Origin: Acidimicrobiales bacterium
GTDB lineage: Bacteria > Actinomycetota > Acidimicrobiia > Acidimicrobiales > Aldehydirespiratoraceae
Direction of reading: 5' to 3'
NCBI GenBank assembly: GCA_029263195.1
Contig: JAJCXX010000084.1
Span: 1 to 64,000 of the forward strand
Length of the DNA: 64,000 nt
The notes beneath the pieces are model-generated. The model did no database searches and had not been told where the DNA came from. It saw only the letters and a program-made list of their open reading frames with translations. The position numbers were made by a program, and so were the translations under genes. Shown piece by piece: positions 26,641 through 36,639 of this stretch. Numbering within the stretch: position 1 is the first letter of the stretch; the number at the start of each line of letters is the position of its first letter.

Positions 26641-28995
26641 CTACTCATGGACCAGCGCTTGGTTTACGGGTGTCTCGGCAATTTCGAGGGCGGGGATAGC
26701 GCTGGCGATGGCGGCTAGAACGATGACGATCGCGAGCCAGACGCCGGTTCCGGCAGGGGAGAAGCTGATCGGGAGGGGGGCCTGAAGGAAGAGGTTCCCG
26801 GTGATGTTTTCCACGGCCACGGTGGCGGGCACCGATATGGCGAGGGCGGCCAGCCAGCTGATGCCGGCGATGAGGACGCCTTCGACGACTACGACCTGCA
26901 GCACCTTGGCGGTGCTCGCTCCGACGGCACGCATGACTCCGAGTTCTCGGCGTCTCTCGAGCACACTGATGCTCATCGCTTCGATCAGTCCGAGTCCGCC
27001 AACTATCGAAATGAGGATGGCCATGGTCATGAGGAGGCCGACGATGATCAGCAGGTGGTCATCGAGGGCCTCGCGGCCGTCGGCGGCGGTGGCAATGTTG
27101 ATGACGTCGATCCCGTTCTCGGCGAGGCGTTTTTCGAGTGCGTTCATGGCCGACTGTGCTTCGTCACCGGCGATGCGGATCTGATTGGCGGATCCTTCTG
27201 CGCCGACTCCGGCGGGGAGGTTACTGGCGTATGCCACTCCGGTCCGACCGCCGCTGAGTTGGCGGACTTTCCCGACGACGGCCCAGGAGTTGTCGATGCC
27301 TTCGACCTCGATGGAGACGGTGTCGCCAACGGCGGGTGCCGGGTCATCGAGCGTCTGGGCTATGACAACTGCGTCGGTCTCTCCGGGCTCAAACCAGCGG
27401 CCTTCGGTGACGGGGTAGTCGATCATGTCGGTGTCGGGGGGTGCGATGAGCAGTCCGAAGTTGTCGCCTGCGCCACCTTGCGGAAGCCGGATTGCGACGC
27501 GGTACTGGTTCCACATCTCGACTGCATCGATTCGGGGAACATCGGAGATGATCTGCTCGAGTTGTTGGTTCGGGTAGGGCTGGTCAAGATCGACTTCGAG
27601 CGTGTACTCGCGAGCGTCGAACTCGGCGTCGACGGCTCTGTCCCAGGCCACCCCGGTGTTGAGGGCCACCATGAACGCTGCTCCACCGAGAGCAATGGCG
27701 AGAACGGTGAGCGCGGTGCGGGATCGGGTGCGGAACGAGTTTCGTATTCCGAGGGCGGTGACGCGTCCGAGTCGGCTGCTGAGCCGCGGGCCAGCCGATG
27801 TGGGGCAGGTGGCTCGAGAGGAGGCTCCCTGATCACTCATCAGCTCGCGAACCGGCATTCGGCTGTTTCGGGTCACCGGGATCATCACGGCAAGAAGAGG
27901 AATGCCGAGTGCCGAGGCGACCTGTAGCGGTATCACCCAGGCATCGAGGCGGTAACTCTCTACCTCGAAGTTGAGGAGTCCGAACGTGAAGCCGATGAAG
28001 CCGCGACCGCCGAGAATCCCGAGCGGTATTCCGATGGCGAGAGCAACGACGCTCAGAATCGCCACGGTGCCCAGGTAGAGCCCGGCTATCTGTCCGGTTT
28101 GGGCGCCGATCGCTTTCATGATCGCGATCTCGCGGCTTTGCTGTTTGAGCTGAGCAGTGATGAGCGTGGCGACGAGAGCCCCGCTGGTTACCAGTGCGAT
28201 TACACCGAAGGCCTGGAGCAGGAACAGCATGGTCGTCATCACGCCGGTCGATGGGTGTTCGCCGGGAAGGGGTACATCGAGCCGCTGGACGTCGATGCCG
28301 CCGGCTTCGAGATCGGCGACCAGGGCATCGGCGATCCTGCGGTTGTCGGCTCGATCCTTGTTGTCGACGGTGACGATCTGAAGCTCGTTGAGTGTGGGTT
28401 CGATCCCCATACCGGCGAGACCGTCTGGGGTGACATAGCCGACCACGACGCCGATCATCCACGCAGGCGTCCGGCCCGGGTCATGCGCCAGACCAGCCAC
28501 CGACAGCGACCGCGGGGACCCCCCCGGGGCAGTGACGATGATGTCGTCGCCGACACCCATGTCGACCTCGGTGAGCGATGATCGTTCGATCAAGATCTCG
28601 TCACTCTTCGGGACCCGTGCCCCTTCTTCGGGGTAGAAGCGGCCCACGGTCACGTCATCGAAGTCGTCGACCACTACCAAATGCAGAGTCAGCCACTCAT
28701 CGGGGCCTTGCTCAAGCCGGGCGAGTATCTCGCGTCGGGCCTCCGCGTCTGCGATCTCAGGGCGGGCCTTGACTGTCGCCACGAGGTCGTCGTCAACAGA
28801 GTCGATGCGCAGGGTGGCCGATGGCGGGTTCGTGTCGCCGTAGTTGCGGTCCATCTCCCTGGTGATCACCGAGTAGGCAGTGAGAATCGATCCAGCCGCA
28901 ATCACCCCGACTGCGATAGCCGCGGTCACCAGCGCGGTGCGCCCCTTGTTCAGGGTTAGGTCTCGCAGGACCTTTCGCCACCTCGGGTTAACCAT
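26641..28995 (-). CDS. MacB/FtsX-type ABC transporter permease
   Basis: two FtsX-like halves, e.g. AIMKAIGAQTGQIAGLYLGTVAILS and SVLERRRELGVMRAVGASTAKVLQVVVVEG; start at ATG overlapping upstream ATPase stop. Confidence 0.9.
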   Translation of the reverse strand: MVNPRWRKVLRDLTLNKGRTALVTAAIAVGVIAAGSILTAYSVITREMDRNYGDTNPPSATLRIDSVDDDLVATVKARPEIADAEARREILARLEQGPDEWLTLHLVVVDDFDDVTVGRFYPEEGARVPKSDEILIERSSLTEVDMGVGDDIIVTAPGGSPRSLSVAGLAHDPGRTPAWMIGVVVGYVTPDGLAGMGIEPTLNELQIVTVDNKDRADNRRIADALVADLEAGGIDVQRLDVPLPGEHPSTGVMTTMLFLLQAFGVIALVTSGALVATLITAQLKQQSREIAIMKAIGAQTGQIAGLYLGTVAILSVVALAIGIPLGILGGRGFIGFTFGLLNFEVESYRLDAWVIPLQVASALGIPLLAVMIPVTRNSRMPVRELMSDQGASSRATCPTSAGPRLSSRLGRVTALGIRNSFRTRSRTALTVLAIALGGAAFMVALNTGVAWDRAVDAEFDAREYTLEVDLDQPYPNQQLEQIISDVPRIDAVEMWNQYRVAIRLPQGGAGDNFGLLIAPPDTDMIDYPVTEGRWFEPGETDAVVIAQTLDDPAPAVGDTVSIEVEGIDNSWAVVGKVRQLSGGRTGVAYASNLPAGVGAEGSANQIRIAGDEAQSAMNALEKRLAENGIDVINIATAADGREALDDHLLIIVGLLMTMAILISIVGGLGLIEAMSISVLERRRELGVMRAVGASTAKVLQVVVVEGVLIAGISWLAALAISVPATVAVENITGNLFLQAPLPISFSPAGTGVWLAIVIVLAAIASAIPALEIAETPVNQALVHE

Positions 28996-29788
28996 GAGAA
29001 ACAGCCGCTGACACCTGGGCAGCGTTCGGAGCGGGCGTGTTGCCGCCGAGAACATGTCCATCGGCGACGGTCACCACCCGATCCACGCTGGTAGCAATGT
29101 CTCGTTCGTGGGTCACCATCACGATCGTCTTGCCTCCAGCCGCGAGTTCGCGAAATAGCTCGAGCACTGACTCAGCGGTTCGCGAGTCGAGATTGCCGGT
29201 CGGCTCGTCGGCCGCGATCACCGGAGGGTCGTTGGCGAGCGCCCGAGCAATGGCCCCGCGCTGCTGCTGGCCAGCCGACAGGGCGGAGGGGAACTTGCCG
29301 GCCTGGTCGGAGATGCCAACCAACTCAAGCATCGACATCGCCTTTGGCGCCCGCTCGCGTGTCGGGATCGACCCTGCGAAGTCCATCGGCATCATCACGT
29401 TCTCGAGGATCGTGAGAGTTGGCATCAGCTGCTGGAACTGGAATACCAGTCCGAGGTTGGAGCCCCGCCATTTGGCGAGTTCGTTCTCGCTGAGGTCGTT
29501 GAGGACAGTTCCGTTGATTTCGACCAGGCCTGAGGTTGGTCGGTCGATGCCCGACAACATGTTGAGCAGAGTCGACTTGCCACTGCCCGATTTGCCGACG
29601 ATGGCGACGAACTGGCCGGAGTCGATGCTGAGATCGGCGCTCGACAACGCCGAGAAGTCGCCCGCCCCGGTGTCGTAGGTCTTGGTGACCCCTTCGAGGG
29701 TGATGACCCGTCGACGTGTAGCTGAGGTGAGGGATTCGCTCTTGCGCACCTCGCCCCGATTCCGTACTCTTCGTCTTATAGCGAACAT
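28988..29788 (-). CDS. MacB/LolD-type ABC transporter ATP-binding protein
   Basis: GKSGSGKSTLLNMLSGIDRPTSG, LSAGQQQRGAIARAL, VIAADEPTGNLD; start placed at MFAIRRRV. Confidence 0.9.
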   Translation of the reverse strand: MFAIRRRVRNRGEVRKSESLTSATRRRVITLEGVTKTYDTGAGDFSALSSADLSIDSGQFVAIVGKSGSGKSTLLNMLSGIDRPTSGLVEINGTVLNDLSENELAKWRGSNLGLVFQFQQLMPTLTILENVMMPMDFAGSIPTRERAPKAMSMLELVGISDQAGKFPSALSAGQQQRGAIARALANDPPVIAADEPTGNLDSRTAESVLELFRELAAGGKTIVMVTHERDIATSVDRVVTVADGHVLGGNTPAPNAAQVSAAVSHG

Positions 29789-29795
29789 GATGTTC
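29783..29795. promoter_or_regulatory. palindrome GAACAT-G-ATGTTC overlapping the ABC ATPase start
   Basis: perfect 6-bp arms. Confidence 0.45.
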
Positions 29796-29851
29796 AGTAT
29801 CAGAGTCGCCAACATTGAGGTCAAGAATCAATCCGGCCGGAGTGTCTCCTA

Positions 29852-29877
29852 CTGAACACCGGCGCCAGATTGTTCAG
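29852..29877. promoter_or_regulatory. inverted repeat CTGAACA-N12-TGTTCAG upstream of TetR gene
   Basis: perfect 7-bp arms sharing the TGTTCA half-site with 29783-29795. Confidence 0.5.
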
Positions 29878-29908
29878 AACAGAGACCTCTCAGAACGGAG
29901 CGAGGTCC

Positions 29909-30457
29909 ATGGACACCGAAGACCGCAGAGTGCGTCGCACCAAGGAACGACTCCACGATGCCCTCATGTCGCTCATCGAAGAGAGGGGGTACGACAAGAT
30001 CACCGTGCAAGACCTCATCGACCGCGCCGACGTCGGCCGGTCCACGTTCTACTCGCACTACGAAACCAAAGACGACCTGCTGATCAGTGGCCTCCACCGC
30101 CTCAGCGACGACATCGAATTGCACATGACGGACGACCCGTCCGCCAACGACATCCTCCCCAGCCTCGGCGTGTTCCGCCACGTCGCCGACCACCACGAGC
30201 TCTTCAAGGCGATGATCGGCAGCCGAGGAATCGACCTCGTTATGCATGCAGCCCGCGACGCACTAACCGAAAGAGCGAAATCAAACATCGACCGACGGAG
30301 CTCCACCAGCAGGAACGCAGCGATACCAGCCGACGCAAGGGCCGCTTTCATAGCCGGCTCACTCATGGCCTTTCTCACCTGGTGGCTCGACAACGACAGA
30401 CCCCACCCACCCGACCAGATGGCCGAAATGTTCCAACAGCTCACCACAAGCGCCTGA
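29909..30457 (+). CDS. TetR/AcrR-family transcriptional regulator
   Basis: RRVRRTKERLHDALMSLIEERGYDKITVQDLIDRADVGRSTFYSHYETKDDLL. Confidence 0.9.
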   Translation: MDTEDRRVRRTKERLHDALMSLIEERGYDKITVQDLIDRADVGRSTFYSHYETKDDLLISGLHRLSDDIELHMTDDPSANDILPSLGVFRHVADHHELFKAMIGSRGIDLVMHAARDALTERAKSNIDRRSSTSRNAAIPADARAAFIAGSLMAFLTWWLDNDRPHPPDQMAEMFQQLTTSA

Positions 30458-30535
30458 GACGGCTCTGTTGCAATGGGTCGACGAGTCACGTTGGTCAGCG
30501 CGAGTATGGCCCCAGTGGTGTCGCACACTGGCGTG

Positions 30536-30964
30536 TCAATCGGTGATGTCGTGTACCGCTGTCACCCGAGATGGAGTGAACTCGATCGTTACCTGGCCAG
30601 GTCCGCCATTACGCAGGCCGTATTGCTCCGCCAACTCGTCACCCATGTACCGGCGTCCGATGTCGGTGGCTACGCGCAGCGTCAAGTCGGCGTCTTCAAC
30701 GATGTCTGCGGTGGCATCGATCTTCACGAACGCGTAGGGGGCCTCCTCAAGGTCCACCACGAGGCAGGCCCGTGGATCTGTAGCCAGTGCCCGCGCCTTG
30801 GGCGCATCGGCTGCAGTTTCGATTCGAACCTTTCCGTCGGCCTCGAACAGGAACCAGATCGGAGTCACTGTCGGTCGACCGCTGGGCAGGTTGATCGACA
30901 GCTTGGCCGTCCTTGTTCCGTGACGGAGGAACGCGGCCCATTCAACTTCGTTCATCTGGCGCAT
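30536..30964 (-). CDS. PPOX-class (F420-dependent-like) oxidoreductase
   Basis: GTRTAKLSINLPSGRPTVTPIWFLFEADGKVRIETAADAPKARALATDPRACLVVD. Confidence 0.8.
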   Translation of the reverse strand: MRQMNEVEWAAFLRHGTRTAKLSINLPSGRPTVTPIWFLFEADGKVRIETAADAPKARALATDPRACLVVDLEEAPYAFVKIDATADIVEDADLTLRVATDIGRRYMGDELAEQYGLRNGGPGQVTIEFTPSRVTAVHDITD

Positions 30965-31031
30965 TTCACAACTCCTGGTTGCTGGTCTGTGGCGGTGGGA
31001 TCATGATCGGCCCTCGTGGCTCCGTGGTCGG

Positions 31032-31667
31032 CTACAACTCAACCGTTGTGGCTTGATACGTCTGCACGTCGTTGATCGCCATGAATTCGCCGTACTCGGG
31101 TAGAGCAAACACCGTTTCGGCGGCCTTGTCGAACGCCTCGGCCGACTCCCAGACGATGATCACTGCACGCGTGGTCTCGTCTCCCACTACAACGAACTCT
31201 CGATCGAAGCGGTAGCCGTCGTAGGTGGCCAGTCTGTCGAACAAGGCTGTCCGTCTTGCGACGAACTCATCACCTTGGCCTGGCTTGATCGCCCGGACCG
31301 CGAATTCGACAATCTGGTCGGGCCCCGATAGCAAACGGAGGTCGAGGTCGCCCCCATCTTCTGGTTGGATCTGTAGATAGGCGAGAATGTCGAAGGTTGC
31401 GAAATACTGTGCCGCTGCTTCAAGCGGCAGAAGACGATCGGCGGCTTCGCCGAACGCCTCCATCGAGGCCCACTCGGTAATGCCAACGAGGACGTCCTCC
31501 GGGTTCACGCCCTCATCGACGGTGAAGAAGGAACGCCACTTCCCGTCACCGGTCACGGTCGGTTCCTCCTGGAGAACCTTTACGAACCTGGCCCTGGTTG
31601 CTGAGAACTCCTTGGCCATTCCGGCCTTCTGTCTGTTGATGGCCAGCTCAAGAATTGTCATGGTCAT
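31032..31667 (-). CDS. hypothetical protein with dimeric alpha-beta-barrel (ABM-like) halves
   Basis: repeated pattern ILELAIN...GITEWASMEAFGEAADRL / FAVRAIKPGQGDEFVARRTALFDRL...VIIVWESAEAFDKAA. Confidence 0.55.
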   Translation of the reverse strand: MTMTILELAINRQKAGMAKEFSATRARFVKVLQEEPTVTGDGKWRSFFTVDEGVNPEDVLVGITEWASMEAFGEAADRLLPLEAAAQYFATFDILAYLQIQPEDGGDLDLRLLSGPDQIVEFAVRAIKPGQGDEFVARRTALFDRLATYDGYRFDREFVVVGDETTRAVIIVWESAEAFDKAAETVFALPEYGEFMAINDVQTYQATTVEL

Positions 31668-31756
31668 GCCTTCTTTCGGGTGTGATTGAGCATTACTACA
31701 AAGTTCAATGAGATGTATAATTGGACAATACGTGAACTGTCAAGTAGTTTCTGAGG

Positions 31757-32254
31757 ATGAACACGGAGCCACTGAACGATGCGGAGACGCTGGCCTGGCG
31801 TTCTCTGGTGGTACTCACGCGTCAGGGTCTGCCTCGACTAGAGCGAACGTTTCGTCAACATGGACTGATCGAACTCGAGTATGGGCTGATGGCCATCATC
31901 GACGAACAACCCGACGGCACGATGTGTGCTGGTGATCTCGCCGAGCTGGCCGGTGTCACGCCCAGTCGGCTCAGCCATCGACTCAAGAAACTCGAAGACC
32001 GCGGCGACATCACGCGGGCGGCAATGGCCACCGACGCTCGCATGATCCAGGTCTCCCTCACCGATCAGGGACGGGACCGAATCGCCGGCGTTGTCGGCCA
32101 ACACCGAGCCGATATCCGACGCCTCATATTCGAGCCGCTCGAGGGGGAGGAGCAGGCGGCCGCATTGGCCGACGCCCTTGCTGCAATCGCCGCGAATCTG
32201 AGCGACCATCCGTTCCTCACCGATTACATGCGGTCCGTGGACAGGCCAGCCTGA
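31757..32254 (+). CDS. MarR-family transcriptional regulator
   Basis: CAGDLAELAGVTPSRLSHRLKKLEDRGDITRAAMATDARMIQVSLTDQGRDRI. Confidence 0.9.
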   Translation: MNTEPLNDAETLAWRSLVVLTRQGLPRLERTFRQHGLIELEYGLMAIIDEQPDGTMCAGDLAELAGVTPSRLSHRLKKLEDRGDITRAAMATDARMIQVSLTDQGRDRIAGVVGQHRADIRRLIFEPLEGEEQAAALADALAAIAANLSDHPFLTDYMRSVDRPA

Positions 32255-32628
32255 CCGCGAACGATCCGTGTCGAGTTCGCGGAGCGCGTTGGCGCTGATG
32301 GCGCCGGAAACTCGGTCGTGGCGTATTGACCAGGGGAGATGCTCGCGGCTCATGACTCGAGCATCGCAGCCTGCCGACTGGCACTCTGCGGTGGGGGCTT
32401 GCGATGGGCTCCAGGCCGCCTGCCCCGACCTCCTCCGGTTCACACGGTGAAGAAACTCTGCGTCCATTGGGGTTCGGTTCCGTCATATGGGGTGAACAAC
32501 AACAACGACCAGCGAGGACCACCATCACGACAATCACCGATACCACACTGGCCGCCGCCGGTGTCGCCCTCACGTTGACCAAGACACTGTTGGAAACGTT
32601 GGTCCAGGCAGCTGGGTATCGGCTGATG

Positions 32629-32856
32629 AGTTCATCCACCATCCGAATCGACGGCGGCGACAGCAACGATTGTCGGGTCTGGCTATACCGAGACGAGGCG
32701 TCGGGATTTCTGGAGATGTGTGGGCGGCTTGAGGCGCTCGGAGTTGAGCATGAGACGGTGGAGTCGCCTCAGTTCGATCTGATGCAGATCTATGTGGTGG
32801 ATCCCAACCAGATCCGGGTCGAGATCAACACCTGTGGCGAGGCCGGGGCCGATTGA
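32629..32856 (+). pseudogene. truncated VOC (glyoxalase-like) domain protein
   Basis: CGRLEALGVEHETVESPQFDLMQIYVVDPNQIRVEIN resembles a VOC C-terminal half; N-terminal half not found. Confidence 0.4.
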
Positions 32857-32925
32857 CACCCATCGAATACGAAACCATCATGATCCCAACCGTCGCCCAG
32901 GCGACGCAACCACGGAAGACTGACA

Positions 32926-33420
32926 GTGAAAAGGATCTCTAGCGACGACCCACGAGCCAAGCGAATGTCGTCCAACGCCACCGTGGACCTCGCCGGTCTC
33001 ATCGAGTTTGTGAACGGCAAGAACCGTTGGGTGCTCTCTACTACGAGAACGGATGGCCGACCGCAGATGAGCATGGTCACCGGCACTATCACCCCTCCCG
33101 GCGACCTGCTGATCTCCAGTTACCCATCACGAGTCAAAGTCCGAAATGCAAAGCGGAATCCTCTCGTATCGGTTGCGGTCATGGGCGACGAGTTCAACGC
33201 GGCCTGGGTCCAGATCGACGGTGATGCCAATGTCAGCGACATGCCCGAAGCCCTCGATGGCCTGATCGAGTACTACCGGTGCATCAGCGGCGAGCACCCA
33301 GACTGGGACGACTACCGCCAAGCCATGGCCGACCAGAACAAGTCCGTCATCCGCATCACCCCCACCCGCTGGAGCCCGGTCAGCAAAGGCGGCTTTCCGC
33401 CAGAACTCTTCGAAACCTGA
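32926..33420 (+). CDS. PPOX-class (F420-dependent-like) oxidoreductase
   Basis: KNRWVLSTTRTDGRPQMSMVTGTITPPGDLLISSYPSRVKVRNAKRNPLVSVAVMGD. Confidence 0.8.
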   Translation: MKRISSDDPRAKRMSSNATVDLAGLIEFVNGKNRWVLSTTRTDGRPQMSMVTGTITPPGDLLISSYPSRVKVRNAKRNPLVSVAVMGDEFNAAWVQIDGDANVSDMPEALDGLIEYYRCISGEHPDWDDYRQAMADQNKSVIRITPTRWSPVSKGGFPPELFET

Positions 33421-33631
33421 CGAAGCCGCCATTCAACGGGACGCTGTTGCGTTGTTGGATCACGACCAGGCTGTCCGGTCAGTATTGAGTCCGCGCATTG
33501 CTCTGAGCCTTGAGCAAGGAGTGCTCTGCTGGAGAGCGGTCTTGCGGCTCGCAGGTCCGTCTGTCTGATCTTTGGATCCTGGCGGGGGTAAGTTCGAGTC
33601 ATCGAGATTCAACTAGGGAAGGCGAGGCGCT

Positions 33632-33979
33632 ATGGGTGCACGTGAGCTGTTCGATAGACGCATGGAGTTGCTGTCCGCGGGCGACGTCGCCGGCGTCCTT
33701 GAGCAATACGCCGATGACGCCGAGGTCATCCGTTTCGTGGGCGTCGCCCGGGGCAAAACAGAGATCAGCGCGTTCCTGACCGGTTACCTGGCTGCCCACG
33801 GCCGATTCGACCTGGTCACGCTCGACCAGTTCTTCGAGACCGAGGACGCGGTCATGTGGGAGGCGACAGTGGAGACCGCGAACGGCGTGGCCCAGGTCTT
33901 CGACGCGATGTTGCTGGATGAGAGCGGCCGGATCCGCCGCGAGTTTCCCGGTGTGCACGGCTACTGGGGCCGGACCTGA
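33632..33979 (+). CDS. NTF2/SnoaL-like family protein
   Basis: RELFDRRMELLSAGDVAGVLEQYADDAEVIRFVGVARGKTEISAFL. Confidence 0.75.
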   Translation: MGARELFDRRMELLSAGDVAGVLEQYADDAEVIRFVGVARGKTEISAFLTGYLAAHGRFDLVTLDQFFETEDAVMWEATVETANGVAQVFDAMLLDESGRIRREFPGVHGYWGRT

Positions 33980-34076
33980 ACAGTTAGCGCCGCCCCGTTC
34001 ATCCCCTTGGGTTCCGGAATCTCGTCTGACCCTTGTTCTTGGCAGATTCGCAGCCTGCTGGAAGCATCGACCTGGA

Positions 34077-35045
34077 TTACTTGGCCGTGGCCATGAGCGC
34101 GATTTCGCCGAGAAGACCGATGCGGTCGGTGTTGTGGCCGTTGAACGGAAGATTGATGGTCATGCCGTCGATGCCGGTGTCCATGCAGGCTTGGAGCTGC
34201 TCGCCAACGGTGTCGGAGTCACCGTAGATGAAGATCGTTTTGACCATTTCGATCACCTCGTCGTTCCATCCCTTCGCTGCCGCAACCTCATTCAGATCGG
34301 CTTCGGCTTCCTCCATCGTCGGGGCGACCAGCACCATCTGCAGCTTGGTGACCTTGATCTCCGAGCGATCACGGCCCAGCCGTTCGCAGTGGGCAGCGAG
34401 GACGTCGAGTTTTCGGGGTATTTCTTCGATCGATCCGCTGGAAAGATTCGACTCATCTGCGTATTGGGCAACCATTCGAAGAGTCTTCTTCTCACCGGTG
34501 CCACCGATCATGATCGGGATGCGGGACACAGGAGCGGGGGAGTTGATGGCGTCGGCGACCTGGTAGTGCTTGCCGTTCAGCGTCACGGGCTCGCCCCGGA
34601 GCATCGGGATGACGATCTGCAGCGACTCCTCAAGCTTCTCGAACCGGTCGGTGAACGTTCCGAACTCGTAACCGAGCGAGTCGTGCTCCAATTCGAACCA
34701 GCCGGCGCCGATACCGAGGGTGGCGCGGCCGCCTGATACGTGATCGAGGGCGGTGATCGTCTTGGCCAGCAAGGTCGGGTGACGATATGTGTTGCCGGTG
34801 ACCAGTGCCGAGAGGCGGACCTTCTTTGTGTGTTGAGCAAGGGCGGACAGGATGCTGTAGCACTCGAACATCGGCTCGTCCGGTGCTCCTATCCCGGGTA
34901 GTTGGTAGAAGTGATCCATCACGAGCAACCGGTCGAACCCGGCTGCCTCGGCTGCTTTGGCCTGGGCCGTCACGCTGGCGAAGATGTCGGAGTTGCCGAC
35001 GCCCGGATAGGTGAAGTTTGGGATCTGATAGCCGAGTCGGGTCAT
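34077..35045 (-). CDS. LLM-class F420-dependent-like oxidoreductase
   Basis: MTRLGYQIPNFTYPGVGNSDIFASVTAQAKAAEAAGFDRLLVMDHFYQLPG...LGIGAGWFELEHDSLGYEFG. Confidence 0.9.
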   Translation of the reverse strand: MTRLGYQIPNFTYPGVGNSDIFASVTAQAKAAEAAGFDRLLVMDHFYQLPGIGAPDEPMFECYSILSALAQHTKKVRLSALVTGNTYRHPTLLAKTITALDHVSGGRATLGIGAGWFELEHDSLGYEFGTFTDRFEKLEESLQIVIPMLRGEPVTLNGKHYQVADAINSPAPVSRIPIMIGGTGEKKTLRMVAQYADESNLSSGSIEEIPRKLDVLAAHCERLGRDRSEIKVTKLQMVLVAPTMEEAEADLNEVAAAKGWNDEVIEMVKTIFIYGDSDTVGEQLQACMDTGIDGMTINLPFNGHNTDRIGLLGEIALMATAK

Positions 35046-35190
35046 CGTGATACTCCTGAGGGTGCGAAATTCTGACGCTTGGGCTGCAAGCGTGTCAGAT
35101 TCAGAAGCTGACATAGTGGCGCGAATGCGTCAAGGCCGCGCCATGGAGCTCGAGATCTGCACGTCGCCGCGAGCCCGATCGTGAGCCGGG

Positions 35191-35748
35191 TCAGGATGAA
35201 GGATTCCTGCCGGTGTAACCGAGGAGTCTGTCGAGGGGCGCGGCATTGGCGGCGACTATGACTGCTGCCTTGAAGCCATCGCCGGTGCGCCCCTCGGCCG
35301 GCACCACGGGCATCCACGTCTGTAGGCCGAAATCGGCCAGTTCGTCGGAGATACCGTGCTTGATGCCTGTTGCCTGTCCGAGGTCCCATGCGTGAGTGAG
35401 GATGTCGGCAGTGATCACGGCAACTGCCATCTCACCGGGCACTTTGCCGAACGGCATCTCGTGAGTGGTCGCAAGAGCCTCGGGCGTGGCGGCTGCCTCG
35501 AGCGCGGCGCGTGCGGCGGTCCATCCAGCGAGCGGCCCGTCGGCGAGAAAGTCGGGCGCATCCGCGGCCGGAGCCTGACCCTGGAGGCCGCCGGCCATCT
35601 TCTGCACCCCACCACACATGTGTCCGAGAAGATCATGCACGGTCCACTGATCGCACGGCGTCGCCATCTCTCGGTGCTCGGGTGTGAGCGAGGCGATCAT
35701 GGTCGTCACGAGAGTGTTGGTCTGATTCATGGCGGTTGTTGCGTCCAC
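35191..35748 (-). CDS. TIGR03086-type DinB/maleylpyruvate-isomerase-like protein
   Basis: ATPCDQWTVHDLLGHMCGGVQKMAGGL...ADILTHAWDLGQATG. Confidence 0.8.
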   Translation of the reverse strand: MDATTAMNQTNTLVTTMIASLTPEHREMATPCDQWTVHDLLGHMCGGVQKMAGGLQGQAPAADAPDFLADGPLAGWTAARAALEAAATPEALATTHEMPFGKVPGEMAVAVITADILTHAWDLGQATGIKHGISDELADFGLQTWMPVVPAEGRTGDGFKAAVIVAANAAPLDRLLGYTGRNPSS

Positions 35749-35779
35749 GGCGGACTCCTTTGAAGGTTAGTACGTGCTT

Positions 35780-35799
35780 ACGTTAGCAGTGGCTAACGT
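35780..35799. promoter_or_regulatory. inverted repeat ACGTTAGC-AGTG-GCTAACGT, candidate ArsR operator
   Basis: perfect 8-bp arms in the divergent promoter, 20 bp before the ArsR start. Confidence 0.6.
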
Positions 35800-35819
35800 T
35801 ATCGTCTACACTGTCAGGT

Positions 35820-36167
35820 ATGGACGCAGCAGCACGCGCCGTCGCTGAGCCGACTCGTCGAGAAATCCTACGACTCGTACATGACCAAGAACGAACGGTC
35901 ACTGACATCGCCGATCACTTCGACGTGTCGCGGCCAGCGATCAGTCAGCACCTGCGAGTGCTCTCCGACGCAGAGTTGGTCACTGTGCGCATCGAAGGAA
36001 CCCGCCGCTACTACCAAGCGAGACCAGAGGGCCTGGCCGAGCTCACCGAATGGATGCAGGGCTTCTGGGGCTCCTCTCTGTCGAGGCTCAAGATCGAGGC
36101 GGAGCGCGAGCACTGGAACCAGAAGAAGCTCAGCAACAAACAGAGACGCAAGAAGGACATCAACTGA
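35820..36167 (+). CDS. ArsR-family transcriptional regulator
   Basis: AEPTRREILRLVHDQERTVTDIADHFDVSRPAISQHLRVLSDAELV. Confidence 0.9.
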   Translation: MDAAARAVAEPTRREILRLVHDQERTVTDIADHFDVSRPAISQHLRVLSDAELVTVRIEGTRRYYQARPEGLAELTEWMQGFWGSSLSRLKIEAEREHWNQKKLSNKQRRKKDIN

Positions 36168-36168
36168 C

Positions 36169-36624
36169 ATGACCGACCAGCAGACTGACGCAGCCGAGGC
36201 GCTTCACCTCACCGAACGAATCGCTGCACCGCGAGAGACTGTCTTCGACTTCCTCGTCGAGCCCGAAATGATGCTCCGGTGGATGGGAACCGAGGTCGAT
36301 CTCGAGCCCGAACCGGGAGGCAAGTTCTGGCTCAATGCGACCGGCACCGACATCGCCTCGGGCACCTACGTCAAAGTCGATCGGCCGAACTGTGTCGTGT
36401 TCACCTGGGGCTGGGAGGGCAGCTCCGAGGTGCCGCCGGGGTCGAGCACGGTGAGCATCATGTTGACCACTGATGGCGACGACACCATCGTCGACCTCTT
36501 CCACGCGGGACTGCCGGGCGGCTCCAATGACGAGCATTCGAAGGGCTGGACCTACTTCCTCGGACGTTTGGTGATTGTGTCGACCGGTGGCGAGATCGAC
36601 GCCTCCGACCCCCTTCCTGCCTGA
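36169..36624 (+). CDS. SRPBCC/AHSA1-family protein
   Basis: HLTERIAAPRETVFDFLVEPEMMLRWMGTEVDLEPEPGGKFWLNATG. Confidence 0.85.
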   Translation: MTDQQTDAAEALHLTERIAAPRETVFDFLVEPEMMLRWMGTEVDLEPEPGGKFWLNATGTDIASGTYVKVDRPNCVVFTWGWEGSSEVPPGSSTVSIMLTTDGDDTIVDLFHAGLPGGSNDEHSKGWTYFLGRLVIVSTGGEIDASDPLPA

Positions 36625-36639
36625 GGCCTAGAGTCGACA

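Noticed and set aside
33560-33610. tRNA-like stretch containing GGTAAGTTCGAGTCATC
   Set aside because: T-loop-like GTTCGAGTC is present but no cloverleaf acceptor, D-arm or anticodon arm could be built.
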